Shown: positions 54,083 through 62,453 of the stretch, one piece after another
How the letters are laid out: each line of letters begins with the position of its first letter
How positions within the stretch are numbered: the stretch's first letter is position 1
Source of the DNA: Methylicorpusculum oleiharenae
Lineage (GTDB): Bacteria > Pseudomonadota > Gammaproteobacteria > Methylococcales > Methylomonadaceae
NCBI RefSeq assembly: GCF_009828925.2
Contig: NZ_WUTY02000001.1
Coordinates: 3,192,492-3,256,491 of the forward strand
Direction of reading: 5' to 3'
DNA: 64,000 bases
Position numbers and translations under genes: made by a program
The notes under the pieces: model-generated
Told to the model about the DNA's origin: nothing
The model's database searches: none
Seen by the model: the letters and a program-made list of their open reading frames with translations, nothing else

Positions 54083-54689
54083 TACTTTGCCTCTTGACCG
54101 TGTAGTTGAATCGTTGAAAAACAGCTTAACAACAAGGAATGAGGCCAAGATTATGAAGTTATTTAAAACAGAGTTCTTATCAGGAATGCCTGTCTTTAAT
54201 TGGTGGCAGATAACCCTTTCGGGTAATCTTACATTACCTAAGTTAAGGCTTATGTACGATGTCACACAGACAACACAGTTATTCTGACTTATTGTTATTA
54301 TCAACAATGAACTACTTCATCGCCTCTGATTGATTCCGGCATCGGTTTTAGCGTTTTTTTGCCTGCCGGTTTATATATCACCCAAGTGATAACATCCTGG
54401 CTATTTATTCATGCTGACCATGCCGCCAATCTTCTACTTGATTTTTTGCCTCCAGAAGATTGTAAACAAGCAGGCATGAATTGCGAGAAAATTGAGTTTA
54501 GGTCTGCTGATATTGAGGTGAACGTTTCATGTCTGTTTAATTTCATTTATTGAGTGGCGTATACAGAAAGTAAGGCGGTTTTGGAAGCGCCTACTTGATT
54601 GATATTGGACAAAAAAACAGTTTGATGCGGTGCATTGGGGTGGCAAGGCCGATGGTGCCGCTCTTGTGTTAACTGCGTTAGGAGAGAAC
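54083..54689. other. Intergenic region upstream of Crp/Fnr and RlpA-like genes
   Basis: About 600 bases separating two divergent genes. I see no gene; a frame at 54359-54553 lacks a start codon context and family. Probably promoter DNA. Confidence 0.4.
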
Positions 54690-55172
54690 ATGTCAAATCA
54701 AAAATTTAACAGCCACCACACTTCATCTAAAGCACTGTCGTATTTAATCTTGATCTGCGTCTTGACTATTGCCGGCTGCAGTCAAAATGAGACGAGTGAA
54801 CAAAGTAAGTCAAAGCAAGGAGATCAGGGTTCTTCCAATACTAAACCGATGCACAAAGAAGTTGGCGAAGCATCGTGGTATGGGCCCGGTTTACAGGGTA
54901 AGCAAACCGCTAATGGCCAGACGTTTAATCAGAAAGAGCTGACAGCCGCTCACCCGAGTTTACCGATGGGCACCAAGGCTAAAGTTACCAATCTGGAAAA
55001 TGGCAATAAAGTTAATGTGACAATCAATGATCGCGGGCCGTTTGCAGAAGATCGCGTCATCGATCTGTCTCGTGCCGCTGCAAAAAAACTGGGTATGGAA
55101 GAAGACGGTACAACTCAAGTCAAAATTGAGTCCAAATCCACCAAAAAGAAAAGCACCGTTAAGACTCAATAA
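54690..55172 (+). CDS. RlpA-like lipoprotein with double-psi beta-barrel
   Basis: 160 residues from ATG at 54690 (TTAGGAGAG upstream). Lipobox IAGC (Cys30). The DPBB domain is clear: EASWYGPGLQGKQTANGQTF, LPMGTKAKVTN, NDRGPFAEDRVIDLSRAAA with the catalytic-like Asp. No SPOR domain, so it is shorter than E. coli RlpA. RlpA-type proteins cleave or bind naked glycan strands of peptidoglycan. C-terminal tail is Lys/Ser/Thr-rich. Confidence 0.9.
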   Translation: MSNQKFNSHHTSSKALSYLILICVLTIAGCSQNETSEQSKSKQGDQGSSNTKPMHKEVGEASWYGPGLQGKQTANGQTFNQKELTAAHPSLPMGTKAKVTNLENGNKVNVTINDRGPFAEDRVIDLSRAAAKKLGMEEDGTTQVKIESKSTKKKSTVKTQ

Positions 55173-55192
55173 AAAGCAAAATAGAGCCGCTC

Positions 55193-56077
55193 TTATACGG
55201 CATGAGCCAATGGCATTGCCGAAATGTCAGTCACTTCTACCAGGACATGCATGACCGGCATTTGTTCGGTGGTAGCGATGAAAGAGCCGGAAACAGGCGG
55301 TACCAATTCAGGATGCCGGCTCACGGCCAGTGCGATGTGATTGTTTCCGACCACTTCGCCGCTGGTTGAGTCAAAGCCTTTCCAGCCAGCGCCGGGCAGG
55401 TAAACTTCTGACCAGGCATGCGTTGAGCCTTGGCCTTTCATCAGTCTTGGCGAGTATTGATAGCCGCTGACAAAGCGCGCTGCCAAGCCCAGATAATGAC
55501 AAGCTTCTATGAATAAGGTTGCAAAGTCGCGACAGGAACCAGCGCAATGCGTCAACGTTGTCGCAGGTGACTGAACACCAGGTTCTTCGCGTTGTTGGTA
55601 AGTAAATCCGGTGGCAATTGCTTTATTTATCCATTCCAGCAAAAGATAGGTTTCTACCACTTGGCCGGGGACCCAAAATTGCCGTAACCACTGACTTAAT
55701 CGAGGTTTGTCTTGGGTGAAAATCGTTGCCAGATAAGGCCCCAAATCAATCAGTTCCGCGGCAGCGTATTGAAATGGAAAACGCACCGCGTAGTAGGCCA
55801 CCAGAAAGTTTAGCGGATGGGAATCGTAGTGTTGAAGCGTGAGGTGGCTTTCGATAGAGAGCTTGTTGCATGGTTGGGTAAATGTTGCTTCAGCAACAGC
55901 GTTGTCGTAAACATCGCGTTGCCATTGCAGTTGATGCGCGGGAGAAATGATAAGCTTAGCTGATTCGATACGAATCTCATGCCCTTCACGGGGCCGCAAC
56001 AGGAGTCGATGCGGCAGCAAAGTGACAGTTTCAGCGTATTCATAGGTGGTTAAGTGGTTAATTTGCAGTCGGCGCAT
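55193..56077 (-). CDS. Transglutaminase-like cysteine protease family protein
   Basis: 294 residues from ATG at 56077 (a GTG at 56098 is also possible; neither has a good ribosome site). N-terminal bacterial transglutaminase-like domain (TVTLLPHRLLLRPREGH) and catalytic core THCAGSCRDFATLFIEACHYLGL (Cys in GSCRDF) with STHAWSEVYLPGAGWKGFDST (His and Asp). No signal peptide, so it is probably cytosolic. Function in protein crosslinking or proteolysis is untested for this group. Confidence 0.93.
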   Translation of the reverse strand: MRRLQINHLTTYEYAETVTLLPHRLLLRPREGHEIRIESAKLIISPAHQLQWQRDVYDNAVAEATFTQPCNKLSIESHLTLQHYDSHPLNFLVAYYAVRFPFQYAAAELIDLGPYLATIFTQDKPRLSQWLRQFWVPGQVVETYLLLEWINKAIATGFTYQQREEPGVQSPATTLTHCAGSCRDFATLFIEACHYLGLAARFVSGYQYSPRLMKGQGSTHAWSEVYLPGAGWKGFDSTSGEVVGNNHIALAVSRHPELVPPVSGSFIATTEQMPVMHVLVEVTDISAMPLAHAV

Positions 56078-56257
56078 CGTGATTCGTCTGGTGAGCACTG
56101 GTTAAGTCAAGTTACCACTATTGCGAGCTTTTACTAAGTTTCATGACGTTGATAACGTTCGCCATTTTTCGATTTAACTTCATTATACTGACGGGAAATG
56201 CGTCTAGGAGGCATTTTCAGATCCCCCCGGAGCAGCTAACGCGTCAATCAACCGTTA

Positions 56258-56869
56258 TTATTTGGCAGGTACGATAACCAGCAGGTTAGTTTGTACTGAT
56301 TTTACATTTTTTTGATTACTCGCCAAGCTCATTGCTCTTTCGATGAGCTGTTCGGAATCGACTGTGCCTTTCAAAATCACTACTCCTTGAGAGGTTGTTA
56401 CCTGGATATCAGAGGCCTTGAACGATGAGTCGCTTGCAATTGCCGCTTTAACATCCGCAGTAATCACCGAGTCATCAATGTATTCTGTAGCAATCTGGGC
56501 ATTCTCGATCACCGACTCTTTAGCTCCTTCAATTTTTTGTTCTGCTGTTTCAGTGGTTTGATCAAGTTTTTGGCCAGCGTTTTCCAGAGCAGCTTTGGAC
56601 GCTTCAGATGATTCTTGGATAGTTTCTTTGGCAGCATCTGATTTACTATCTAAAGACTCTTTGGCGGCTTCAATTTTTATTTCTGCTTTTTCAGTGGCCT
56701 CGTCAATTTTTTGCTCTGCCTTTTCAGCCGCTTGGTCGATTTTTTGTTCTGCCTTTTCAGTCGTGCTTTCTTGTTGGCAACCTACCAAACCTAAGACAGC
56801 AGATAAGCAGCTGATCACAAGAATTTTATCGGCTAATGTGTGTTGTTTGATGGTGTTTTTAGTTTGCAT
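56258..56869 (-). CDS. BON-domain lipoprotein with heptad-rich repeats
   Basis: 203 residues. Lipobox LVGC (Cys31). Residues 35-125 are an unusual run of 7/11-residue units rich in EKAEQKID and AKE segments, resembling late-embryogenesis-abundant coiled repeats. Residues about 133-200 form a BON domain (IDDSVITADVKAAIASDSS, GVVILKGTVDSEQL). BON domains bind phospholipid or protect membranes under osmotic shock. It opens a stress-related cluster including CsbD and DUF883 genes. Confidence 0.93.
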   Translation of the reverse strand: MQTKNTIKQHTLADKILVISCLSAVLGLVGCQQESTTEKAEQKIDQAAEKAEQKIDEATEKAEIKIEAAKESLDSKSDAAKETIQESSEASKAALENAGQKLDQTTETAEQKIEGAKESVIENAQIATEYIDDSVITADVKAAIASDSSFKASDIQVTTSQGVVILKGTVDSEQLIERAMSLASNQKNVKSVQTNLLVIVPAK

Positions 56870-57464
56870 GGGGGATTTTCCTTAAAGTTAATTGATTTAA
56901 TCGAGTGCTCGGTGAAATTGCGGTATTTCAGTTAAGAAAATAGATTTATCAGTATTAAATACAGAGAACTTAAAACTCACCCGAATAGTAGCAATAAGCT
57001 AAGTCGCGGTCTGTTCGTTATCGAACATAAACCACGGATAATGTTGTCGGGCTGGATATGAATTTTTTGAAGAGTTTTTCCCTGAGTTTGAACTCTAAAG
57101 GGCAGTATTAACGGGCGTTGCAATTTTCAAGGTAGTTATAAAAGTTCAGGCTGATAAATCTCTTTTCAAGAGTATGTTTGTTACCGTACCGACTACGGCA
57201 CGTTTTACAGTTAGAGTTGTATCCAAGGTATTGGATTAACAACAGTCATGTTAAGGATTTCACGATTTTCATGAAGATGACCAGGTAACGTCCAGGCTTT
57301 TTCAGCTTGTTACGAGATTTGTGTCATTAACGATTGTTGTCAAAACCCTGTTCAAACTTTTATTAAGTCATTATCGGAGAACCCATGAATACGTTATTAA
57401 AATCATATCCGTATTTAATGATAGGGGTCTTAAATTAGCCAATCGAAACCATCAGGAATTAATT
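56870..57464. other. Intergenic region between BON and DUF883 genes
   Basis: 595 bases between divergent genes, without a credible gene. It contains the GTTACCGTACCGAC motif (57180) shared with the CsbD upstream region. The stretch is otherwise AT-rich and probably promoter DNA. Confidence 0.4.
57180..57193 (+). promoter_or_regulatory. Shared 14-nt motif GTTACCGTACCGAC, copy 1
   Basis: An exact copy, in opposite orientation, lies at 60076-60089, upstream of csbD-like. Each copy points the same way relative to its downstream stress gene (yqjD-like here, csbD-like there), 285 and 107 nt before the starts. This suggests a common regulator site, not a chance match, though only two copies are seen. 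Confidence 0.45.
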
Positions 57465-57695
57465 ATGGAAACGTTAGATAAAATATCCAATTCAGCGCAC
57501 GAAGCTTACGACAAGGTGGCCAGTGCTGGCGCTCACGCTGCAGAAGTTATGGGCGAAAAAGGGGAGCAACTCAAAAATGCCGAGCAGCGATTAGTCAAAG
57601 ATTGCCGCGGTTACATCAGCAAGAACCCTATGACGTCCGTTGGCATTGCTGCAGCGGCGGGTTTTATTCTGGGTCGCTTAATGAACCAACGTTAA
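57465..57695 (+). CDS. DUF883/ElaB-YqjD family protein, copy 1
   Basis: 76 residues from ATG at 57465 (AGGA upstream; a longer frame from 57321 has no start site). Helical charged N-terminus, then a hydrophobic C-terminal helix (SVGIAAAAGFILGRLM) with the conserved glycines and RL. Such proteins bind ribosomes or the membrane in stationary phase. Tandem with a related copy 60 nt downstream (both share GEKGEQLKN and EQRLV). Confidence 0.88.
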   Translation: METLDKISNSAHEAYDKVASAGAHAAEVMGEKGEQLKNAEQRLVKDCRGYISKNPMTSVGIAAAAGFILGRLMNQR

Positions 57696-57716
57696 CACAT
57701 CAATCATCATGAATTC

Positions 57717-57738
57717 GAGATGCCTTGACAGGCATCTC
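57717..57738 (+). other. Intercistronic hairpin between the DUF883 genes
   Basis: GAGATGCC / GGCATCTC (8 bp, loop TTGACA) with no T-run. Likely stabilises mRNA or tunes expression between the two tandem genes. Confidence 0.5.
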
Positions 57739-57755
57739 AGAACGAGGAAACTACT

Positions 57756-57986
57756 ATGGACACCATTAATAAAGCCGCTGAGTCAGCCCACGAAACTGTC
57801 GATAAAATCGCGAATGCGACGAATCAGGCAGCAGATGCACTTGGCGAAAAAGGCGAGCAACTGAAAAATTGCGAGCAACGGTTAGTTGAAGATTGTCGCA
57901 GTTATGTTCACGAAAATCCGCTTACTGCGCTAGCTATCGCAGCAGCAGCCGGCTTTGTTTTGAGTCGTTTGTTAAGCGGCCGATAA
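57756..57986 (+). CDS. DUF883/ElaB-YqjD family protein, copy 2
   Basis: 76 residues, same architecture as copy 1: charged helix with ANATNQAADALGEKGEQLKN, then C-terminal membrane helix ALAIAAAAGFVLSRLL. Tandem duplicate of the upstream gene, diverged beyond the conserved core. Likely stationary-phase ribosome-membrane tether; sits before yqjE-like and yqjK-like genes as in enterobacteria. Confidence 0.88.
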   Translation: MDTINKAAESAHETVDKIANATNQAADALGEKGEQLKNCEQRLVEDCRSYVHENPLTALAIAAAAGFVLSRLLSGR

Positions 57987-58004
57987 AACTGGGTTCAAAA
58001 TAGT

Positions 58005-58448
58005 ATGAACAAGGAAGCGGTTAAAAATGAGATACCAGGGTCAACGGCCAAACCGGGTGACCCGGCAAATGATTCTGGCGTATTGGAAGTTGCTCTTTTG
58101 TTATGGGATGAGTTGCGGGGATTAAGTGTCGATCGCATCCGTCTCGCGGCGCTTGAAATGCAGCGGGCTGTTGATAACCTGGTGTCAATAATTATCTCGG
58201 GCGTAATGATTGCCATTTTATTGTTGAGCGCTTGGCTTGGGGTGCTGGCTGCCGCCGTGTTAGTGCTCATAGAAGTTGGCATCACCGCAAGCAGCGCTAT
58301 CTTACTTGCAGTCGCAGCAAACTTATTCCTGTCATTGATCCTGTTTGCCACAATACGCCGCAAGCGTCGTTTCTTAAAATTTACCTCTACTCTCCGCAGT
58401 CTTCAGCCCATAACACCAGAGCGTTTGGAAACAGAGAAGTCATCATGA
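58005..58448 (+). CDS. YqjE/phage-holin-like inner-membrane protein
   Basis: 147 residues with two membrane helices (IIISGVMIAILLLSAWLGVLAAAV and ITASSAILLAVAANLFLSLILF) and a basic end. Matches YqjE/DUF1469, which follows yqjD in many proteobacteria. Starts 18 nt after the second DUF883 gene; its stop overlaps the next start (ATGA). Envelope-stress related. Confidence 0.85.
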   Translation: MNKEAVKNEIPGSTAKPGDPANDSGVLEVALLLWDELRGLSVDRIRLAALEMQRAVDNLVSIIISGVMIAILLLSAWLGVLAAAVLVLIEVGITASSAILLAVAANLFLSLILFATIRRKRRFLKFTSTLRSLQPITPERLETEKSS

Positions 58449-58831
58449 AAGACTATTTTCTAAAACGGCAAAAAGCTAAATCTTTGGCCGCCGAAATCAA
58501 GGCAATGGAGCGGCAGATATTACTTCGGCAACACGTTATTCATATGCGTGGCGATTGTCTGGTCAAAAAGCTCCGTCAACAACTGTCCGAGCCCACCACT
58601 TTTCTGTTAGCAGGGGGGATAGGCTTTGTCTTTGGTGAGCTTACCAAATGCCAATCCATCCAATCATCGGGCACTAGCGATCAGTCAAAAACAGCCGAAC
58701 CCTCACCACTGATCAACGCGCTAAACCTGTTTACGACAGCCCGCACTTTGTATATGGCTTTGCCGATAGCTTGGATGATGAAGTCGTCTGGCCCCAGGGA
58801 ACAGACCCCTAGCGGTGATGCCGCCAAATGA
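58445..58831 (+). CDS. YqjK-like protein
   Basis: 128 residues from ATG at 58445, inside an ATGA overlap with the preceding gene. N-terminus basic and helical (KDYFLKRQKAKSLAAEIKAME), then GGIGFVFGELTK as one membrane helix. Operon position and length match YqjK of the yqjCDEK group. Low sequence conservation leaves the function open. Confidence 0.6.
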   Translation: MKDYFLKRQKAKSLAAEIKAMERQILLRQHVIHMRGDCLVKKLRQQLSEPTTFLLAGGIGFVFGELTKCQSIQSSGTSDQSKTAEPSPLINALNLFTTARTLYMALPIAWMMKSSGPREQTPSGDAAK

Positions 58832-58893
58832 ATATAAGAATAATCGTAACTACTCGCCCGCTTTGAACTATGGGCTTAGAGGTGCTTGATTTC

Positions 58894-58954
58894 AAAGGAC
58901 GCATCAATACGTCACTGTAGTTCTCTGCAACATCCCCGTTGCAGAAGCCTTTTT
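58894..58954 (+). repeat. Structured repeat, copy 2 (covarying hairpin)
   Basis: Shares AAAGGACGC, TGTAG, CATCCC and AAGCCTTT with copy 1 (45938-45999). The stem here is CTGCAAC / GTTGCAG (58925-58944), different from TGCCAGCA / TGCTGGCA in copy 1 but again fully paired, with ATCCCC in the loop. Confidence 0.6.
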
Positions 58955-58999
58955 AATCAACCACCTACACCCAAAAAATTGGAGGGGGTGAGCAGATAC

Positions 59000-59032
59000 G
59001 ATTTGGGTTGAGAAAAGCATGCAACCCAAATC
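59000..59032. repeat. 11-bp perfect inverted repeat
   Basis: GATTTGGGTTG (59000-59010) pairs with CAACCCAAATC (59022-59032) around an 11-nt loop. Its core resembles the TTGGGTT arms near repeat copy B, so it may belong to the same class of dispersed elements. Confidence 0.5.
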
Positions 59033-59207
59033 TATGCTGAATAATTACGGTTAAATTTAATATGATTAATTTCGTTCACAGTGAGCGTTGAGCTGCTCGA
59101 AAAGAACCATAATGCCGAAGAGATTCGATAAGTTTAAAGGTGTTTTTTACACATGAGGAAACAACGGAGCATCCTTGAATCTGACCCGCTTTGGGTTTTT
59201 CTTCCCG

Positions 59208-59429
59208 TTAGCTTTTTTTAGTAGTCATTAACATCAGTCCAACGCCAGCCACTATTGCCCCTACACCGGCCCAAACAGGGATATTAACTTTTTCCGTGTC
59301 CTTAACCGTCAGCTCAAATGGACCCAGTTTGGCTTCCTGGGTTTCGCGCGTATAACTGAAGCTGCCGTAAACAAGCCCTAACACCCCCGCCGCGATTAGC
59401 ACCAACGCCAGCATTTTGATTACGCTCAT
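59208..59429 (-). CDS. Small two-helix membrane protein
   Basis: 73 residues from ATG at 59429, GGGAG upstream. Two membrane helices (MLALVLIAAGVLGLVYGSF and AGVGAIVAGVGLMLMT) with a polar loop carrying RETQEAKLGPFELTVKD. Resembles small stress-linked DUF3185-type proteins, but that call is tentative. In a row with lmo0937-like and CsbD genes on the same strand. Confidence 0.78.
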   Translation of the reverse strand: MSVIKMLALVLIAAGVLGLVYGSFSYTRETQEAKLGPFELTVKDTEKVNIPVWAGVGAIVAGVGLMLMTTKKS

Positions 59430-59455
59430 TTTTATTCTCCCATAAATGAAACAGT

Positions 59456-59483
59456 CAGAGTTCGGTTTTGCCACCGAACTCTG
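59456..59483 (-). other. 11-bp hairpin between two small membrane protein genes
   Basis: CAGAGTTCGGT (59456-59466) pairs perfectly with ACCGAACTCTG (59473-59483). Lies 3' of the lmo0937-like gene on the minus strand with only a weak T-stretch afterwards; a partial terminator or processing site. Confidence 0.5.
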
Positions 59484-59493
59484 TCGCAGAGCT

Positions 59494-59643
59494 TTAGAGT
59501 ATACGTCTGCCTCGGATGATGCGTAAGACGACGACAATGACTGCGATAACTAAAAGAATGTGGATAAATCCGCCCAATGTGTATGAGGACACTAAGCCGA
59601 ATATCCAGAGGATGACTAAAAGAATAGCTAGAGTTTCGAGCAT
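59494..59643 (-). CDS. lmo0937-like small membrane protein, 49 residues
   Basis: ATG at 59643 behind AGGAG. The product (MLETLAILLVILWIFGLVSS, then IHILLVIAVIVVVLRIIRGRR) is two membrane helices with a Gly turn, exactly the lmo0937 family of 48-50 residues that appears in stress regulons. Too short for usual gene finders. Between CsbD and another small membrane protein gene. Confidence 0.82.
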   Translation of the reverse strand: MLETLAILLVILWIFGLVSSYTLGGFIHILLVIAVIVVVLRIIRGRRIL

Positions 59644-59754
59644 TTATGCTTCTCCTAAGGAAGCCATCAATTGATAGTGCAATAAGCTGCACGTAAACAA
59701 ATTTCGGGTTTATGGATAGACTAAAACCGGTAAAGGTTATGTTAATCATTTCTT

Positions 59755-59780
59755 AACCGGGCATTTGAGGGCGCCCGGTT
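59755..59780 (-). terminator. Hairpin after csbD-like gene
   Basis: AACCGGGC (59755-59762) pairs with GCCCGGTT (59773-59780), 12 nt past the csbD-like stop on the minus strand, but followed by AAGAAATG and no T-run. Partial terminator or stabiliser. Confidence 0.45.
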
Positions 59781-59791
59781 GAATTAGCGCA

Positions 59792-59968
59792 TCAGATACT
59801 GTCTTTAATGTCTTCTTTAAGGTCACCCAAGCCCGATTGGACTTTACCGACGTTCTTTTGAACATTGCCTTCTATTTTCAATGCATCGTCGTCAAGTATC
59901 ACACCTGCTGCTTCTTTCACTTTTCCTTTAACTTCTTCGACGCGGCCTTTTATTTGATCTTTGTTCAT
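59792..59968 (-). CDS. CsbD-like stress protein, 58 residues
   Basis: ATG at 59968, AAGGAG upstream. MNKDQIKGRVEEVKGKVKEA is the CsbD signature, followed by DDALKIEGNVQKNVGKVQSG, complete in length. General-stress proteins of unknown mechanism. The shared 14-nt motif lies 107 nt upstream. Too short for usual gene finders. Confidence 0.92.
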   Translation of the reverse strand: MNKDQIKGRVEEVKGKVKEAAGVILDDDALKIEGNVQKNVGKVQSGLGDLKEDIKDSI

Positions 59969-60525
59969 GAGTCTCTCCTTATAATTCAGTCAGGACAAAA
60001 TGGACATGACTGAAGCGTGGAGTAGAATTCATCTTCCATCGCTCCATTTGAATATTACAAGTAAAATCGACTTTTGTCGGTACGGTAACGTACACAATAG
60101 GTTATTTCAGAGACTTTTCCTGACATAACCAATTTCTTCGCTAGCAAGGCACGAAAACAGTCGCTAACAAGCTCTATAACTGTTTTCGTAAAGCATCCTC
60201 TCCCCGCTCACGCTCCTTACCTACATCCATGAAGGTAACGCCGCTATCGGAGAAAAGAGTGCGTCAGAAAATCGCAAATGTGGTCGCGCGAAGTTTAATG
60301 ATCAGGCCGCTGCCAAAATTGTGCAACGAGGCAATAAAAGCATTTATTCATTCCATCGCCGATGCATTAAATATCAGTGTGTTTACCCTGAAAGGCTAGT
60401 TTTAGCCGTTCCACTCATCGGTTATTGATAAGTCACGTAGATGCCATAATATGGATTTTTAGTCATGTGACCTCAGTTCCCGGCCATTTGACGGTTTATT
60501 AAGTGCAAAATGGGTTTTTACATTC
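59969..60525. other. Intergenic region with shared motif
   Basis: 557 bases between csbD-like and the exporter operon. Contains the second GTTACCGTACCGAC motif. A 33-residue frame at 60298-60399 (MIRPLPKLCNEAIKAF...) has no ribosome site and no family; possibly a remnant. Confidence 0.4.
60076..60089 (-). promoter_or_regulatory. Shared 14-nt motif GTTACCGTACCGAC, copy 2
   Basis: Exact copy on the minus strand of the motif at 57180-57193; same relation to the downstream csbD-like gene as copy 1 has to the DUF883 gene. Position -107 from that start codon. Confidence 0.45.
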
Positions 60526-61242
60526 TTACTTTGATGATTCTTTGGAAGGCTTCAAACACCCGTCTTCCATTTCAACAATTCGATCAAAGACGTCCAGTGC
60601 GCGAACATCGTGAGTAACAACGATAACGCCGGCATCGCTTTCATGGGCTACTTGAGCAAATAATTCCATGACCTGACGACCCCGGTGACTGTCGAGTGCA
60701 GCGGTTGGTTCGTCGGCCAGAATCAGGCTTGGTTTATTGGCCAGTGCTCGGGCTACTGCGACCCGCTGCTGTTGGCCGCCGGAGAGTGCTTCAGGTAAAT
60801 TACCGGCACGGTCTGCAATACCTAAATGATCCAGCAAATTCATTGCACGCTGTCGGGCTTCTCGTGCCGGCATATCGTTGATTTCCATCGCCACCTGAAC
60901 ATTTTCCAGTGCGGTAAGAAACGGAATCAGATTGGCCTTTTGAAACACAAAGCCGAGATGTTGTCTGCGGAACGTCCGCAGATCTATCTTGGCGTCCTCG
61001 CCGTCCATGACCAGTTCGCCACCGATTATTATGCGGCCTGAAGTTGGCGGATTGATTAAGGCCATTGCGGTCAATAACGTGGATTTACCTGCACCACTTG
61101 GGCCTAATAAGGCAACGACTTCACCCCGGGCGACGCTGAGTGTGACATCGTTCAGCGCGATTACCTCGGTTTGACCGTGACCATAGACTTTGCTAACACC
61201 GATGGCCTCGATGGCAGGGAGTTCGTTACGGGCGACATTCAT
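60526..61242 (-). CDS. ABC transporter ATP-binding protein DevA/MacB-like
   Basis: 238 residues: Walker [11 protein letters not shown]-loop [11 protein letters not shown], signature [15 protein letters not shown], Walker [13 protein letters not shown], switch His VVTHD. LolD/MacB/DevA class ATPase that powers an FtsX-type permease. Third gene of a DevBCA-type exporter, its first codon touching the permease stop. Confidence 0.94.
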   Translation of the reverse strand: MNVARNELPAIEAIGVSKVYGHGQTEVIALNDVTLSVARGEVVALLGPSGAGKSTLLTAMALINPPTSGRIIIGGELVMDGEDAKIDLRTFRRQHLGFVFQKANLIPFLTALENVQVAMEINDMPAREARQRAMNLLDHLGIADRAGNLPEALSGGQQQRVAVARALANKPSLILADEPTAALDSHRGRQVMELFAQVAHESDAGVIVVTHDVRALDVFDRIVEMEDGCLKPSKESSK

Positions 61243-62453
61243 CAGGCCAGCACCGAGTTAGGTTCAACACGCAACGCCTTCCAAATACCTAGCAAGCTGG
61301 CCAACACCGAAATCGCCACGGTTATAACGGCCAGCTTGATCAAATCCGGCGATTCCAGCATTACCCGTCTCGGAAAATAAGGAAAGAGGTATTGGCCTAT
61401 CCACCACGCCAGACCGAAGCCAAAAGCCCCCATGAGTAAGGCTTGTTGCAGAATAAGGCCGACAATGACCCGATTGCGGGCGCCGATCAATTTAAGCATG
61501 GCGATGTCGTGGATTTTATCCAGCGTCAAGGTATACATGATCAACGCAATTATGATGGTGGAGATAATAATCAGCAGAATGCTGAAGAGCCCGAGTTGTC
61601 GCCTCGATTTGTCAACCGTACCTGAAAGCAACAGATCCCTTTGTTGCTGAGCGGTATGGACAGAAATATCGGGCCATGCCGAGAGCAGTTCAATGATGCG
61701 CTCAGCGTCCACGCCAGATTGCAGCGTGACCAATACGGCACTGACTTGCGGCGGCGGCAGTTCGGCTATGTCTCTGGCCGAACCGGCGGCGCGTGCCACT
61801 GACAAGGGCTGAGTGCGGCCGAGTTCCTGGTTTGCGGTGCGAGCAGCTCGGGCTGCGCGCTCAAGACGCAGCGTTTCGCCCGGCAAGTCGAATTGAATCG
61901 CCATGGCATCACTCACGGTGAAAAATGCCAGGCCATCACCTGCGATACCTGACATGCCGCTGGTGAGTCCGACCACCCGGTAAATATCCTTGCCGAATGT
62001 AACTTGCTCACCCAAGGCCAAGCCCAGCGAAAGGTCAGCAATCATCTCAAAATGCGCCTGTTCCAGGTGACGACCTGCGATCATGGACACCCAGCCACCT
62101 TTATCATTCGGCCACGCCAGACCTTGCACCATCATACGCAAGGGTTTGCCACGGTGTTCGCGCTGAATCGAATGGGATACGAACCGGCGAGCATTAGCAA
62201 CGCCCGGCAAAGCACCAACGCGGTCTTCGAGATTGGCAGGAATTCGGGAAAGTTCGGCAAAAGGACCGCGCGTGCTGCCTTGTACGACCCATAGATCGGC
62301 CCCGATGCGGTCCACCAGTAAAGTTGCCTCGAAAATAAGGCCCCGATAAATTCCGCCCATGCCCATAACGATCATCAGCAACAGGCCGATACCCACTGTC
62401 GTGAATGCGAAGCGGCTGAAATTATGGCGGATATCCCGCAAGGCTAAATTCAT
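61242..62453 (-). CDS. ABC transporter permease DevC/FtsX-like
   Basis: 403 residues: N-terminal helix (FAFTTVGIGLLLMIVMGMGG), long periplasmic MacB-type core domain (about 40-265) and three C-terminal helices. MARKERS: LKLIGARNRVIVGLILQQALLMGAFG, the FtsX coupling region. Works with DevA and the DevB-like adaptor to export lipids, glycolipids or peptides. Overlaps the adaptor gene by 4 nt (ATGA). Confidence 0.93.
   Translation of the reverse strand: MNLALRDIRHNFSRFAFTTVGIGLLLMIVMGMGGIYRGLIFEATLLVDRIGADLWVVQGSTRGPFAELSRIPANLEDRVGALPGVANARRFVSHSIQREHRGKPLRMMVQGLAWPNDKGGWVSMIAGRHLEQAHFEMIADLSLGLALGEQVTFGKDIYRVVGLTSGMSGIAGDGLAFFTVSDAMAIQFDLPGETLRLERAARAARTANQELGRTQPLSVARAAGSARDIAELPPPQVSAVLVTLQSGVDAERIIELLSAWPDISVHTAQQQRDLLLSGTVDKSRRQLGLFSILLIIISTIIIALIMYTLTLDKIHDIAMLKLIGARNRVIVGLILQQALLMGAFGFGLAWWIGQYLFPYFPRRVMLESPDLIKLAVITVAISVLASLLGIWKALRVEPNSVLA

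Larger units (their letters stand above)
58832..59207. other. Intergenic region with repeat elements
   Basis: Contains the second copy of the hairpin repeat (58894-58954) and a long inverted repeat (59000-59032). No gene is found. Confidence 0.5.

Noticed and set aside
54359-54553. Frame MPAGLYITQVITSWL as a gene
   Set aside because: No ribosome site, no family, and the region fits a divergent promoter.
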